Origin: CAVDAL01 sp963606965
GTDB taxonomy: Bacteria; Actinomycetota; Coriobacteriia; Coriobacteriales; QAMH01
Length of the DNA stretch: 36,126 nucleotides
NCBI GenBank assembly: GCA_963606965.1
Contig: CAVDAL010000116.1
Coordinates: 1 to 36,126 of the forward strand
Direction: 5' to 3'
Below are positions 1 through 7,900 of this stretch, one piece after another (within the stretch, counting starts at the first letter, position 1; every line of letters starts with the position of its first letter). The position numbers were made by a program, and so were the translations under genes. Under the pieces are notes generated by a model. That model saw nothing but the letters and a program-made list of their open reading frames with translations, did no database searches and was not told the DNA's origin.

Positions 1-53
1 AAAGTAGCGGATTTTTGTATAGTAACGCATGCACAAAGTAGCGGATTTTTGTA
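1..53. repeat. Two-copy 19-bp direct repeat at the left edge
   Basis: AAAGTAGCGGATTTTTGTA occurs at 1-19 and again at 35-53, a period of 34 bp. The second copy is preceded by a C, giving a loosely dyadic CAAA...TTTG unit. The first copy touches the window edge, so more copies may lie to the left. It is about 130 bp upstream of the putative promoter of the M23 peptidase gene. It could be a regulator binding site, or the end of a repeat array; two copies cannot decide. Confidence 0.75.
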
Positions 54-180
54 AACCGCAGGTAAACATGTGTGAAATTCTTGCTATTTTTATTGACGCA
101 GGTGCGCCAGCGGAAAGCTCGCTCAATCTGTATCTTTTTGCTTTATTTTAGATATGTTTGCTTATATTAAGCATTGCATT

Positions 181-189
181 TGTTATACT
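181..189 (+). promoter_or_regulatory. Extended -10 promoter of the M23 peptidase gene
   Basis: TGTTATACT is a TGn extension followed by TATACT at 184-189, about 60 bp before the start codon. No good -35 hexamer stands 17 bp upstream, which fits an extended -10 promoter. GGAGG at 234-238 is the ribosome binding site of the next gene. Confidence 0.45.
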
Positions 190-249
190 TTGATATAAAT
201 TTCTAATAGCTATTTAGCAAAAATATGTAATCTGGAGGATGACGCACAC

Positions 250-1491
250 ATGGTCAAAAAGATTATTAACTCCATATCCGTGGTTTGCATGGCGGCTGCC
301 ATTACTGTAGCTTGCGCTCAAGCAGCCTTTGCAACTTCTGCAAATTCTGCAGCAGTTTCAAAAAATAGCACTTTATCTGTAGGCTCACTTGCAGTAAAAA
401 ATCAGGGAACTACTTTGAAGAAGTCGAATAGCTTTCTGCTTCAAGCCACTGACGGTTCTGACGACCAAGGGCAGGGGACAGATGAAGGAGATTCTGATGG
501 GGAAAAAGTCATCATCGTTCCTGGCAAGACAGTAATGACAAAAATCTATCTCAAACGTTCCAACAATGTAAAAATCACTTGGAGAAAAGCTAGTAATGCT
601 GATGGCTATTACATTGAACGCAAGAAAAATGATGGTGGTTGGAAGCGCATTGCAACAGTTAGTGCTTCAAAATCAACTTATGAAGATACAAAAACTGCAT
701 GCGTAAGCACTTATTCTTATCGAGCTATTGCGTTTGCTGACAACGATGGCGAAAAAACAACTGGCTCTTATCATGTAAATGGCATTAAGATTAAAACCAA
801 GCACGCGCAGCCCACTTTAATCTATGCTAAAGCAAATTATGATAAATCTATCAAAGTCAAATGGACAAAGGAATGTGCTGCAGATGGTTACTTCCTATAT
901 CGCAAAGTTAAAGGTGGAAAATGGAAAAAGATTGCAACCATCAAAAAAGCAAAAACTACTTCCTATAAAGATAAATATCTTACTTACCAAAAGAAATATT
1001 CCTATTCTATAAGGGCATTTTCTAAGGAAAAAGGAAAGATAGTCCAAAGCACACGCAGCAATAAGGGCATCTCGACCCGTCTTTGCTACCATGGAAAAAT
1101 TGCATTCAGGTGGCCAGTTCCAAGCTGCAAACAAATTAGCAGCTATTTTGGACCTCGTTCCCAGCCTACAGCTGGTGCAAGCACTTATCACAAAGCGATT
1201 GATATTCCTGCATCATCTGGGGCAAAGATTCTTGCAGCCGCAAAAGGAACGGTCATCGAATCTGCTTATTCTTCTGCTAAAGGCAATTATGTGATCATTA
1301 GTCATGGTTCAGGTTATCGCACAGAATATATGCACATGTCTTCTCGCTCAGTCCATACGGGGCAGAAAGTGAAAGCTGGCAAAATGATTGGCAGAGTTGG
1401 AAGCACTGGAGTTTCCACCGGACCGCATTTGCATTTTTCTGTATACAAAAACGGAGTTGCGCTAAATCCGCTTTATTATGTCAAGAAGTAA
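250..1491 (+). CDS. Secreted M23 (LytM-type) peptidase with two Fn3-like repeats
   Basis: Predicted secreted zinc endopeptidase acting on peptidoglycan cross-bridges. Residues 1-29 form a Sec signal peptide (KK, hydrophobic core, AFA cleavage region). A low-complexity acidic linker follows (about 66-86). Two Fn3-like repeats span about 97-184 and 188-276, each with a W..A...DGY...RK..GGWK/KWKKIAT pattern. The C-terminal M23 domain (about 285-413) shows the expected metal and catalytic residues: H314 and D318 in HxxxD, H362, and HLH at 393-395. The start has GGAGG 11 bases upstream. There is no LPXTG anchor or choline-binding module, so the Fn3-like part may bind the wall. It appears monocistronic, with a terminator over its stop codon. 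It is either an active hydrolase or a wall-remodelling cofactor; the intact zinc residues favour an active enzyme. Confidence 0.9.
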   Translation: MVKKIINSISVVCMAAAITVACAQAAFATSANSAAVSKNSTLSVGSLAVKNQGTTLKKSNSFLLQATDGSDDQGQGTDEGDSDGEKVIIVPGKTVMTKIYLKRSNNVKITWRKASNADGYYIERKKNDGGWKRIATVSASKSTYEDTKTACVSTYSYRAIAFADNDGEKTTGSYHVNGIKIKTKHAQPTLIYAKANYDKSIKVKWTKECAADGYFLYRKVKGGKWKKIATIKKAKTTSYKDKYLTYQKKYSYSIRAFSKEKGKIVQSTRSNKGISTRLCYHGKIAFRWPVPSCKQISSYFGPRSQPTAGASTYHKAIDIPASSGAKILAAAKGTVIESAYSSAKGNYVIISHGSGYRTEYMHMSSRSVHTGQKVKAGKMIGRVGSTGVSTGPHLHFSVYKNGVALNPLYYVKK

Positions 1492-1518
1492 TTTAAGCAT
1501 TAAGTTACTTTTGTTTTA
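1486..1518 (+). terminator. AT-rich intrinsic terminator over the M23 stop codon
   Basis: An 11-bp stem (1486-1496 with 1500-1510, one T-G pair) closes on the loop GCA and is followed by TTGTTTT. The stop codon TAA (1489-1491) lies within the left arm. The stem is AT-rich and therefore weak. Confidence 0.5.
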
Positions 1519-1547
1519 TACTTTATTTATTTGAAAGGAGAAAACTA

Positions 1548-2246
1548 ATGGACTATACAATTAAAGGTGATTCCGATTGTCCTCTTGTTGAAATCAAGCT
1601 AAGCAATGGAGAAAAGGTCATGATTGAAAGAGGCTCTATGGCCTATATGTCACAAGTATCCATTGAAGGAAAAATGAATAGCAATCAAAAAGGACTTGGA
1701 GGAATATTAGGCGCTATTGGAAGAAGTATATCTTCTGGTGAAAGTATATTCATTACTGAAGCTACAGGAGATGCGGACGGCGCTACTTTAGGAATTGCGC
1801 CTTCTATACCAGGAAAGATTATCAATCTAAAAGCGAATGGTTCTAAGCAATATTATCTGAACGATGGTTCTTTTGTAGCTTGTGATAAAAGTGTTGAATA
1901 TGAAATAAAAAAGCAGACTTTAGGCAAAGCGCTACTGGGTAAAACTGGTGGATTGTTCATTATGCACACAAGGGGCACTGGTGATATATTAGCTAGTGCA
2001 TTTGGCGATATTATGGAAATTCATATAGATGAACAACACCCAATCAAAATTGATAATGAACATGTTGTTGCTTGGGAAGATACATTGAGTTATGAACTCA
2101 AGATTGCTTCAGGAACATTTGGATTCAAAACAGGTGAAGGTGTTGTAAATGAATTTAGCGGGAATGGAACTGTTTATATCCAATCGCGCAACATTCATAG
2201 TTTGGCTGATGCTTTGGTTCCATTCTTGCCTACTTCAACAAATTAA
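1548..2246 (+). CDS. AIM24 / TIGR00266 family protein
   Basis: Cytosolic protein of 232 residues and unknown biochemical role. It matches the TIGR00266/AIM24 family: an early basic segment ending ERGSMAYMS, a glycine-rich GGILGAIGR loop, the FITEATGDADG segment, a central GGLFIMHTRGTGDILASAFGDI strand-loop region, and the late VAWEDTLSYEL motif. Family members form beta-barrel-like folds. The length is typical. The start follows AAAGGAG at a good distance. The gene stands alone between the M23 gene and tRNA-Gly; a long imperfect palindrome follows its stop. No function is claimed beyond family membership. Confidence 0.88.
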   Translation: MDYTIKGDSDCPLVEIKLSNGEKVMIERGSMAYMSQVSIEGKMNSNQKGLGGILGAIGRSISSGESIFITEATGDADGATLGIAPSIPGKIINLKANGSKQYYLNDGSFVACDKSVEYEIKKQTLGKALLGKTGGLFIMHTRGTGDILASAFGDIMEIHIDEQHPIKIDNEHVVAWEDTLSYELKIASGTFGFKTGEGVVNEFSGNGTVYIQSRNIHSLADALVPFLPTSTN

Positions 2247-2275
2247 TGGATAAGTAAAATGCTACAGAAATGATG

Positions 2276-2335
2276 GCCGCTAAATTCTGGAAAGCTTATA
2301 GCAAGCTTGACAAATTTAATCGGCTGCATTTTATG
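2276..2335 (+). terminator. Nested inverted repeat, probable terminator of the AIM24 gene
   Basis: Three pairs of arms share a centre near 2300: GCCG (2276-2279) with CGGC (2321-2324), TAAATT (2281-2286) with AATTTA (2313-2318), and AAGCTT (2292-2297) with AAGCTT (2303-2308). Internal loops separate them. A short TTTT run follows. It could instead be a regulatory palindrome. Confidence 0.4.
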
Positions 2336-2367
2336 TTTCCACTTGGTAACACTTACAAATATCTATT

Positions 2368-2395
2368 TTGCACATTATAGATTTTGTGGTAAAGT
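2368..2395 (+). promoter_or_regulatory. tRNA-Gly promoter with extended -10
   Basis: TGG followed by TAAAGT (2390-2395) forms an extended -10, with a poor TTGCAC at 2368-2373 as -35. It lies 13 bases before the mature tRNA, close to the layout of the tRNA-Arg promoter near 4.7 kb. Confidence 0.45.
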
Positions 2396-2408
2396 GTTCG
2401 ACTGTTAC

Positions 2409-2484
2409 GCGGCGGTAGTTCAATTGGTAGAGCCCTAGCCTTCCAAGCTAGTTGTTGCGGGTTCGAGTCCCGTCCGCCGCTCCA
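2409..2484 (+). tRNA. tRNA-Gly (anticodon UCC)
   Basis: A 7-bp acceptor stem GCGGCGG/CCGCCGC (2409-2415 with 2474-2480), discriminator T, and an encoded CCA (2482-2484). The anticodon stem CTAGC/GCTAG encloses the loop CTTCCAA with anticodon TCC, which reads GGA/GGG glycine codons. The T arm contains GGTTCGAGTCC. All arms are intact. Confidence 0.96.
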
Positions 2485-2496
2485 TCGAAATTCAAG

Positions 2497-2525
2497 AAGG
2501 CTCCTTTACGGGAGCTTTCTTTGTA
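2497..2525 (+). terminator. Terminator of tRNA-Gly
   Basis: AAGGCTCC (2497-2504) pairs with GGAGCTTT (2511-2518) across a 6-base loop, with one G-T pair, and runs into CTTTGTAT. It lies 12 bases after the encoded CCA. Confidence 0.7.
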
Positions 2526-2572
2526 TATTTGCCAAGATTTTGCATAAAGCATTCAGTCAAACGGAGGAACAA

Positions 2573-3223
2573 ATGAAAGTCTTGCTTGTTAATGGTAGCC
2601 CACATAAGAATGGCAATACAAAACGCGCTCTTGATGAAGTTAAAAGTGCTTTGGAAGAAGACGGCATTGAATGCTCAGATTTTTGGATTGGCAACAAAGC
2701 AATTATTGGTTGTCAAGGTTGTGGGGCTTGCCGCAAGCTTGGTAAATGCGTCTATGAAGATAGTGTGAATGAATTTAATAAAATTGCTGGCGAATATGAC
2801 GGCTATGTTTTTGGGTCGCCTGTTCATTATGCAGCAGCTTCTGGTGCGCTAACAAGCTTTATGGATAGAGCATTTTATTCTGGAAAAAGAAGTGACTTCT
2901 TCATGAAGCCTGGCGCTGCTGTTGTTTCAGCAAGGCGCGGTGGATGCACAGCAACATTTGACCAGTTGAACAAGTATTTCACAATCATGGAAATGCCAAT
3001 CATATCTTCTGTTTATTGGAACATGGTTCATGCTGCACCAACTCCAGAACTTACAGCAAAAGACGAAGAGGGAATGTGCACAATGCGCAACCTTGGCCAT
3101 AATATGGCTTATTACATCAAATGTCGCGACGCTGCAGAAAAAGCAGGAATTGAACTTCCAAAGAATGAACCAAAGAAGGGCACTAGCTTTTTGCAGAGTG
3201 TTTATGACGAATATAATGCATAG
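2573..3223 (+). CDS. Iron-sulfur flavoprotein-like NAD(P)H/FMN reductase (flavodoxin family)
   Basis: Predicted cytosolic FMN-binding reductase. The flavodoxin-like N-terminus MKVLLVNGSPHKNGNT carries the phosphate-binding GSPxxNGNT loop. A C-x2-C-x2-C-x5-C motif (GCQGCGACRKLGKC) follows near residue 50; in iron-sulfur flavoproteins such a motif binds a [4Fe-4S] cluster. The FGSPVHYAAASG segment is also typical. I chose the ATG at 2573 because CGGAGGAAC lies just upstream; an in-frame start at 2540 would add 11 residues lacking any family signature. At 216 residues it is normal in length. It follows tRNA-Gly and its terminator, so it has its own promoter. The electron acceptor is unknown. Confidence 0.87.
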   Translation: MKVLLVNGSPHKNGNTKRALDEVKSALEEDGIECSDFWIGNKAIIGCQGCGACRKLGKCVYEDSVNEFNKIAGEYDGYVFGSPVHYAAASGALTSFMDRAFYSGKRSDFFMKPGAAVVSARRGGCTATFDQLNKYFTIMEMPIISSVYWNMVHAAPTPELTAKDEEGMCTMRNLGHNMAYYIKCRDAAEKAGIELPKNEPKKGTSFLQSVYDEYNA

Positions 3224-3253
3224 TCTATTGCAAAACTTACTTATGTATAGTAA

Positions 3254-3321
3254 TTTATATCTTAGCAAATAACTAGGAATTACAAATATTGCAATTTTAT
3301 TTGCTAAAAACAAGATATAAA
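3254..3321 (+). repeat. 19-bp bulged inverted repeat in front of the pyridoxal kinase gene
   Basis: The left arm 3254-3272 is fully complementary to two right-arm blocks, 3297-3306 (10 bp) and 3313-3321 (9 bp), separated by a 6-base bulge (AAAACA, 3307-3312). The loop is 24 bases. The right arm ends 5 bases before the AGGAG ribosome binding site, and no T run follows. It looks more like a leader structure than a terminator, but a small palindromic element is possible. Confidence 0.7.
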
Positions 3322-3337
3322 CAATTAGGAGAAGATG

Positions 3338-4177
3338 ATGAAGCGAATTGTTAGCATTCAAGATATTTCATGTGTGGGCAAGTGTTCTTTAACGGTTGCC
3401 TTGCCAATAATTTCTGCAATGGGTGTGGAATGTGCAATTGTCCCAACAGCAGTGCTTTCAACACATACAGCTTTTAGCAGCTTTACATTCAAAGACTTGA
3501 CTGACCAGATAAAGCCAATTAGCGACGAATGGAAAAAGCAAGACATTCACTTTGACGCAATTTATACAGGCTATCTTGGAAGCTTTGAACAGCTTGAACT
3601 TGTGAGCAAATTCTTTGATGCTCATCGTGATGATAATACTTTAATTTTTGTTGACCCAGCAATGGCAGACTTTGGTAAGCTATATCCTGGATTCAGCCCT
3701 GAATTTGCACGCGCTATGGGTGCGACAGTTTGCGCGAAGGCAGACATTATTGTTCCAAATATTACAGAAGCATCATTTATGCTTGGCACTGAATATGTTG
3801 AAAGTGGATATAGTGAAGATTACATCAAAGACATGCTGCAAGGTTTGTGTGGGCTTGGCGCAAAGAAAGCTGTCATTACTGGCGTTGGTTTTGACCCAAG
3901 CAAGTGCGGCGTAATGGGCTATGATAGTGAAACTGGCGAATATTTCACATATTTCAATGACTTGGTCGACGCAAGATTCCATGGAACGGGCGACGTCTTT
4001 AGTTCAACAGCGGTTGGTGCTTTAATGAATGGAAGAAATTTGAAAGATTCGCTCGCTATTGCTGCAGATTATACTGTGCAAAGCATTTTGAAAACTGTTG
4101 AAAATGAAGAGCATAATTGGTATGGCGTTGATTTTGAAACTGAAATTCCATACCTGTTAAAGCGAATGGGCGAATAA
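3338..4177 (+). CDS. pdxY: Pyridoxal/pyridoxamine kinase (PdxY-like)
   Basis: Predicted ATP-dependent kinase that phosphorylates pyridoxal, pyridoxamine or pyridoxine in B6 salvage. It matches the PdxK/PdxY ribokinase-like fold: the N-terminal IVSIQDISCVGKCSLTVALP, the VPTAVLSTHTAF substrate region, the TGYLGS loop, VDPAMAD, IVPNITEA, and the ATP/anion-hole segment FHGTGDVFSSTAVGAL with the catalytic Asp in GTGD. Two adjacent ATG codons compete (3335 and 3338); AGGAG at 3327-3331 is 6 bases from the second and only 3 from the first, so 3338 is preferred. The length (279 residues) is normal. The stop overlaps the mobB start, so the two are translationally coupled. Pyridoxal kinase is near certain; which vitamer is preferred is not. 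Confidence 0.9.
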   Translation: MKRIVSIQDISCVGKCSLTVALPIISAMGVECAIVPTAVLSTHTAFSSFTFKDLTDQIKPISDEWKKQDIHFDAIYTGYLGSFEQLELVSKFFDAHRDDNTLIFVDPAMADFGKLYPGFSPEFARAMGATVCAKADIIVPNITEASFMLGTEYVESGYSEDYIKDMLQGLCGLGAKKAVITGVGFDPSKCGVMGYDSETGEYFTYFNDLVDARFHGTGDVFSSTAVGALMNGRNLKDSLAIAADYTVQSILKTVENEEHNWYGVDFETEIPYLLKRMGE

Positions 4178-4698
4178 TGGTTAAGCATGTTACTGTGACA
4201 GGCTGGTCAAACAGCGGCAAAACTACAGTTCTTGTTGAAGTTGTAAAGCGCCTTACAGACTCCGGAATCAATGTTGGCATAATTAAGCATCATGGCCATG
4301 TGGATGATGGCGTTGATGTTCCTGGCAAAGACTCGTGGAAATATTCACATGCAGGCGCAAACCCGGTCATCCTGTCAAGTAGCATGCAATATGCCATCTT
4401 CAAAAGTACTCCGCAGTGTGAAGCAACGCGTGAAGAATTAATTGCAGAAATTGCAGATGAAGTCGACATGGTTATTGTTGAAGGGTTTCGGAGCGAAGCT
4501 GAAGGCGCTGTGGAGGTTAACCGCGTTGCGAATGGCCGCGGTCTAAAGCTAAATCCTGAAGAACGCATTGCCCTTATAACAGATAATGAAGAATTTGCTC
4601 ATCAAGTTGCTGCAGAAGGCAAACCTGTGTTTGCTTTGGACGATTTTGATGAACTTGCAAGATACTTTGCCGAACTCTGCGATTGTGAGTTTCACTAA
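4177..4698 (+). CDS. mobB: Molybdopterin-guanine dinucleotide biosynthesis protein MobB
   Basis: MobB is a GTP-binding accessory of MobA in making the guanine dinucleotide form of the molybdenum cofactor, as used by DMSO-reductase-family enzymes. The P-loop GWSNSGKTT is at residues 9-17. The family motifs IIKHHGH, DVPGKDSWKYSHAGA and the MVIVEGFRSE block with a GF-containing Walker B-like strand are all present. At 173 residues the length is typical. It overlaps the preceding pyridoxal kinase by one base (TAATG). No mobA lies beside it. The molybdopterin enzyme at the right end of the window is a plausible beneficiary. Part of its 3' end contains the -35 region of the tRNA-Arg promoter. Confidence 0.92.
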   Translation: MVKHVTVTGWSNSGKTTVLVEVVKRLTDSGINVGIIKHHGHVDDGVDVPGKDSWKYSHAGANPVILSSSMQYAIFKSTPQCEATREELIAEIADEVDMVIVEGFRSEAEGAVEVNRVANGRGLKLNPEERIALITDNEEFAHQVAAEGKPVFALDDFDELARYFAELCDCEFH

Positions 4699-4719
4699 TA
4701 CAGCACTTGGTGTTAAAAT
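4691..4719 (+). promoter_or_regulatory. tRNA-Arg promoter, -35 inside the end of mobB
   Basis: TTCACT (4691-4696) and TAAAAT (4714-4719) are 17 bp apart, and TGT directly precedes the -10, giving an extended -10. The mature tRNA begins 15 bases downstream. The -35 overlaps the last mobB codons. Confidence 0.55.
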
Positions 4720-4734
4720 ATCACACTGCAAAAC

Positions 4735-4810
4735 GCGCCCGTGGCTCAGGGGATAGAGCAGTGGCCTTCTAAGCCATTGGTCGCAGGTTCGAATCCTGCC
4801 GGGCGCGCCA
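4735..4810 (+). tRNA. tRNA-Arg (anticodon UCU)
   Basis: Acceptor stem GCGCCCG/CGGGCGC (4735-4741 with 4800-4806), discriminator G, encoded CCA at 4808-4810. The anticodon stem TGGC/GCCA encloses the loop CTTCTAA with anticodon TCT, reading AGA/AGG. The T arm GCAGGTTCGAATCCTGC is intact. Confidence 0.96.
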
Positions 4811-4870
4811 TCTTATTTCATAAACATTAATCTCGAAAAATTTATAGCCCCATGCGCTATGCAAGGCGAT

Positions 4871-4904
4871 AAGTTGCTCATCCATTACTTTTGGGCGACT
4901 TTTT
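4871..4904 (+). terminator. Terminator of tRNA-Arg
   Basis: AAGTTGCTC (4871-4879) pairs with GGGCGACTT (4893-4901) with two G-T pairs, loop of 13 bases, followed by a T run to 4904. It overlaps the predicted -35 area of the next gene's promoter. Confidence 0.65.
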
Positions 4905-4914
4905 ATCATATAAT
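4885..4914 (+). promoter_or_regulatory. Promoter of the giant beta-helix protein
   Basis: A perfect TATAAT at 4909-4914 with a poor TTACTT (4885-4890) 18 bp upstream. It lies 52 bp before the ATG. A perfect 10-bp palindrome GCGAATTCGC (4937-4946) sits in the leader, and GCGGAGGAA is the ribosome binding site. Confidence 0.5.
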
Positions 4915-4966
4915 CATGCTTTGATATTTTTTTGCGGCGAATTCGCGTAATTGCGGAGGAACATCT

Positions 4967-7900
4967 ATGAAGTCAAAGTTTTGCAAATTTAACATTCGAA
5001 TTGTTGCAGTAATTGTTGCTGCAGTGCTTATAAGTGCGCTTGCATCTGTATATGCTGTTGCTTATTCAACAAAAACGCCTCATACATATTCCAATACCGG
5101 CACGCTAACATATGTGTCTGGTGGAAAGACAATCACGAAGACTTATACAGATCTGGAAGATCTTTTTGATGATGCCGAAGATCTTGAAGCGGATGTTACA
5201 ATCGATATGCTTGGCGACTGGAACACTGAAGATTTCATTATAGAAATTCCTAAAGGGCGTAATTACACTCTTAATTTGCATGGCCATGTTCTTGACCGCC
5301 ATTTGGTTGGAACAGGCGATGATGATGATTTATGGTTTGGCTATTACGATGGAAATGTAATAGACGTGTGCAAAAATGCAACGCTTACTATAAATGGCGG
5401 CACTGACTCTGAATATTATTATCACCTTGGCAGAAATGACCAGTTTTTCTTTTGGCAATTCGATGAAGACAAGGGCGATAAATATCAATTTGGCGGGCTT
5501 ATTACTGGTGGTGCTGGAACAAGTGCTGGCGGCATAGATGTTTATGGCGATAATGCAATAGTCTATCTGAATAATGTAACAATTGTTGGCAATGTTAGTG
5601 ACAAATCGCATAGCACTGTTGATAGCACTTGGGGCTTTGGTTCAGGTATCAACTTGCGCGGCGACAATTGCACGCTTGAAATGTCTGGTGCACAAATTAC
5701 AGAAAATCATTCAGAAAATGATGGCGCTGGAATTTATGTCGATGGCGATGACTGCACTATATCGCTAAAAAATAGAACTATCATTGATGCTAATAGGTCT
5801 GCAGAAAATGGCGGCGGCGTTTATATGGACGGCAGCAATGGCAAGCTTTATTTGGATGAAGACAGCACAATAATGCTTAATGACGCTGCAAGTGACGGCG
5901 GCGGAATTTATATGGATGGCTCAAACTGTCTTGTTGAAATTAAAGATGGCAAAAGCGACATAAATGGCAATGACGCAGACGATGAAGGCGGCGGAATTTA
6001 TATCGATGGCAGCAATGCTAAAGTAAAAGTTACAACTGGAACAATAGATTACAATGAAGCAGATGATGGCGGCGGAATTTATTGCAATGCATCCGGCGCA
6101 AAGATAATGCTTGAAAAGGCTGGCAATATTTCTTCAAATGAAGCAAGAGATGGCGACGGCGGTGGCATCTATAATAATTGCGATGGAACGAGCATTGAAC
6201 TTGATGGAGCATCGATTGCAAGCAATACTGCAGAAGGCGATGGCGCTGGCCTTTATTTAGATGATGGCGCAACGGTGAATCTTAAAGACTCATCAATTAC
6301 TAAGAATAAGTCGGAATTTCTTAATCCTTCAGGATATGTCACACCATCTGGTGACGGCGGCGGCATTTATATAAATGATGACGGAACAGTAATCACGCTT
6401 GATTCGTCGCATATTTCTTCTAATAATGTTGACTATGGTGATGGCGGCGGAATTTACGACAACGCGGCTAATGGGACAATTACATTAAAGAATAATTCCA
6501 CAATTTCTGGAAACACAGTAAGCGGCGACGGCGCTGGCATTTATGATTGTTATGACGGCTCAGTATATAATCTTTTATCAAATTCAGAGATTTCAAATAA
6601 TACTGCTAAAGGTGACGGCGGTGGCATCTATTTAAATGATGTTGCAACCGTTAATGCAAGTTGGTCTTATATAAAAGAAAATAAGGCTGTAAATGGAGCT
6701 GGCATTTATATAAATGATGATGAATGTTCCATCAACTTGGTTTCTTCTTTGATTAAGAAAAATGAAGCATCTGGCAGCGGTGGCGGAATTTATAACAATG
6801 ATGATGACACTGTTGTTACGATGAAGGATTCGTCTAGTGTCAGCGACAATACTGCTTCTGGCAGCGGTGGCGGAATTTATTCCTGTTATAACTTAACTGT
6901 CAATTCAACATCTGGCAGTGGAATTATGTGGAATAAAGCAAATGCTGGTGCTGGAATTTGGTTCAGCGACGAGCTTTATTTGAAAGATCTTGCTGTATAT
7001 AGTAATACAGCTAGTGCAAAAGGCGGCGGAGTCTATTGCAATAATTCAAGCTATTATGCCTTTGAGCTTGCAAATAAGATTTCTATTTATGACAACACAG
7101 CAAATGGCAGTGCAAGCAATCTTTCAATGAAAGGTGACCAAAATGCATGTGGCGGTGGCGGAGATAAATTGCTTGCTGCTGGCAGTCGCATTGGCGTGAC
7201 TATTGAAGGCTATTCTTCTGGAAATAGAAGAATAAGCGGCAATCAGGCTTTTGTTAGCAATATTTCAAACACGTATAAAGATGTAGTTTTTTCAGATAAT
7301 CCAATTTATTCTGTAAATCTTAGCGGCAATTATCTATATCTAACAAATACTCCATCCACTTATAAATTAACTTGCTATTCTGCGGCTGATAAAGCTAATG
7401 TTTCCACTATTGCTTATGGCGAAGAAGTTGAGCTAAAAGCATCAGATTATGAAGATAATTATTTAGAGCCTGATTGGTGGACTGTCATCGGGCTTACTGG
7501 AACAAGCAGGTTATATCCAGACACCAAAGGCTCAACTTCATTCAATATGCCAGGAAACGATGTATATGTTTATCCGCATTATCCTGCTTATACAACAATC
7601 ACTCTTAAGTGGGGTGATAATAAGACTTCAACTGTGAAAGGCAAAGCTGGCTCTGTTGTTCAAGTTGAAACATCGCAATATGCAAATACGGATGGGAAGT
7701 GGCCATCTTGGTGGAATCTTGTTACAGAAGATGGAATAACTCGAATTCCTACATCCTATTACACGACCTTTACAATGCCAGCACAAGATACACAAGCCAC
7801 AGCTTATTATCCAAACCCTGTTAAAGAAGTATCTTTGACTTTAGGGGAGACAAATACATGGGAAAGCTTGGCAAGTGACAAAACTGACGGCAGCTATACG

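Noticed and set aside
1..53. CRISPR array start
   Set aside because: Only two copies of a 19-mer with a 15-base gap are visible and no cas gene is present; kept as a direct repeat.
5500..7130. Tandem DNA repeats as a CRISPR or satellite
   Set aside because: The repeats are in frame inside one long gene and encode GGGIY coils of a beta-helix.
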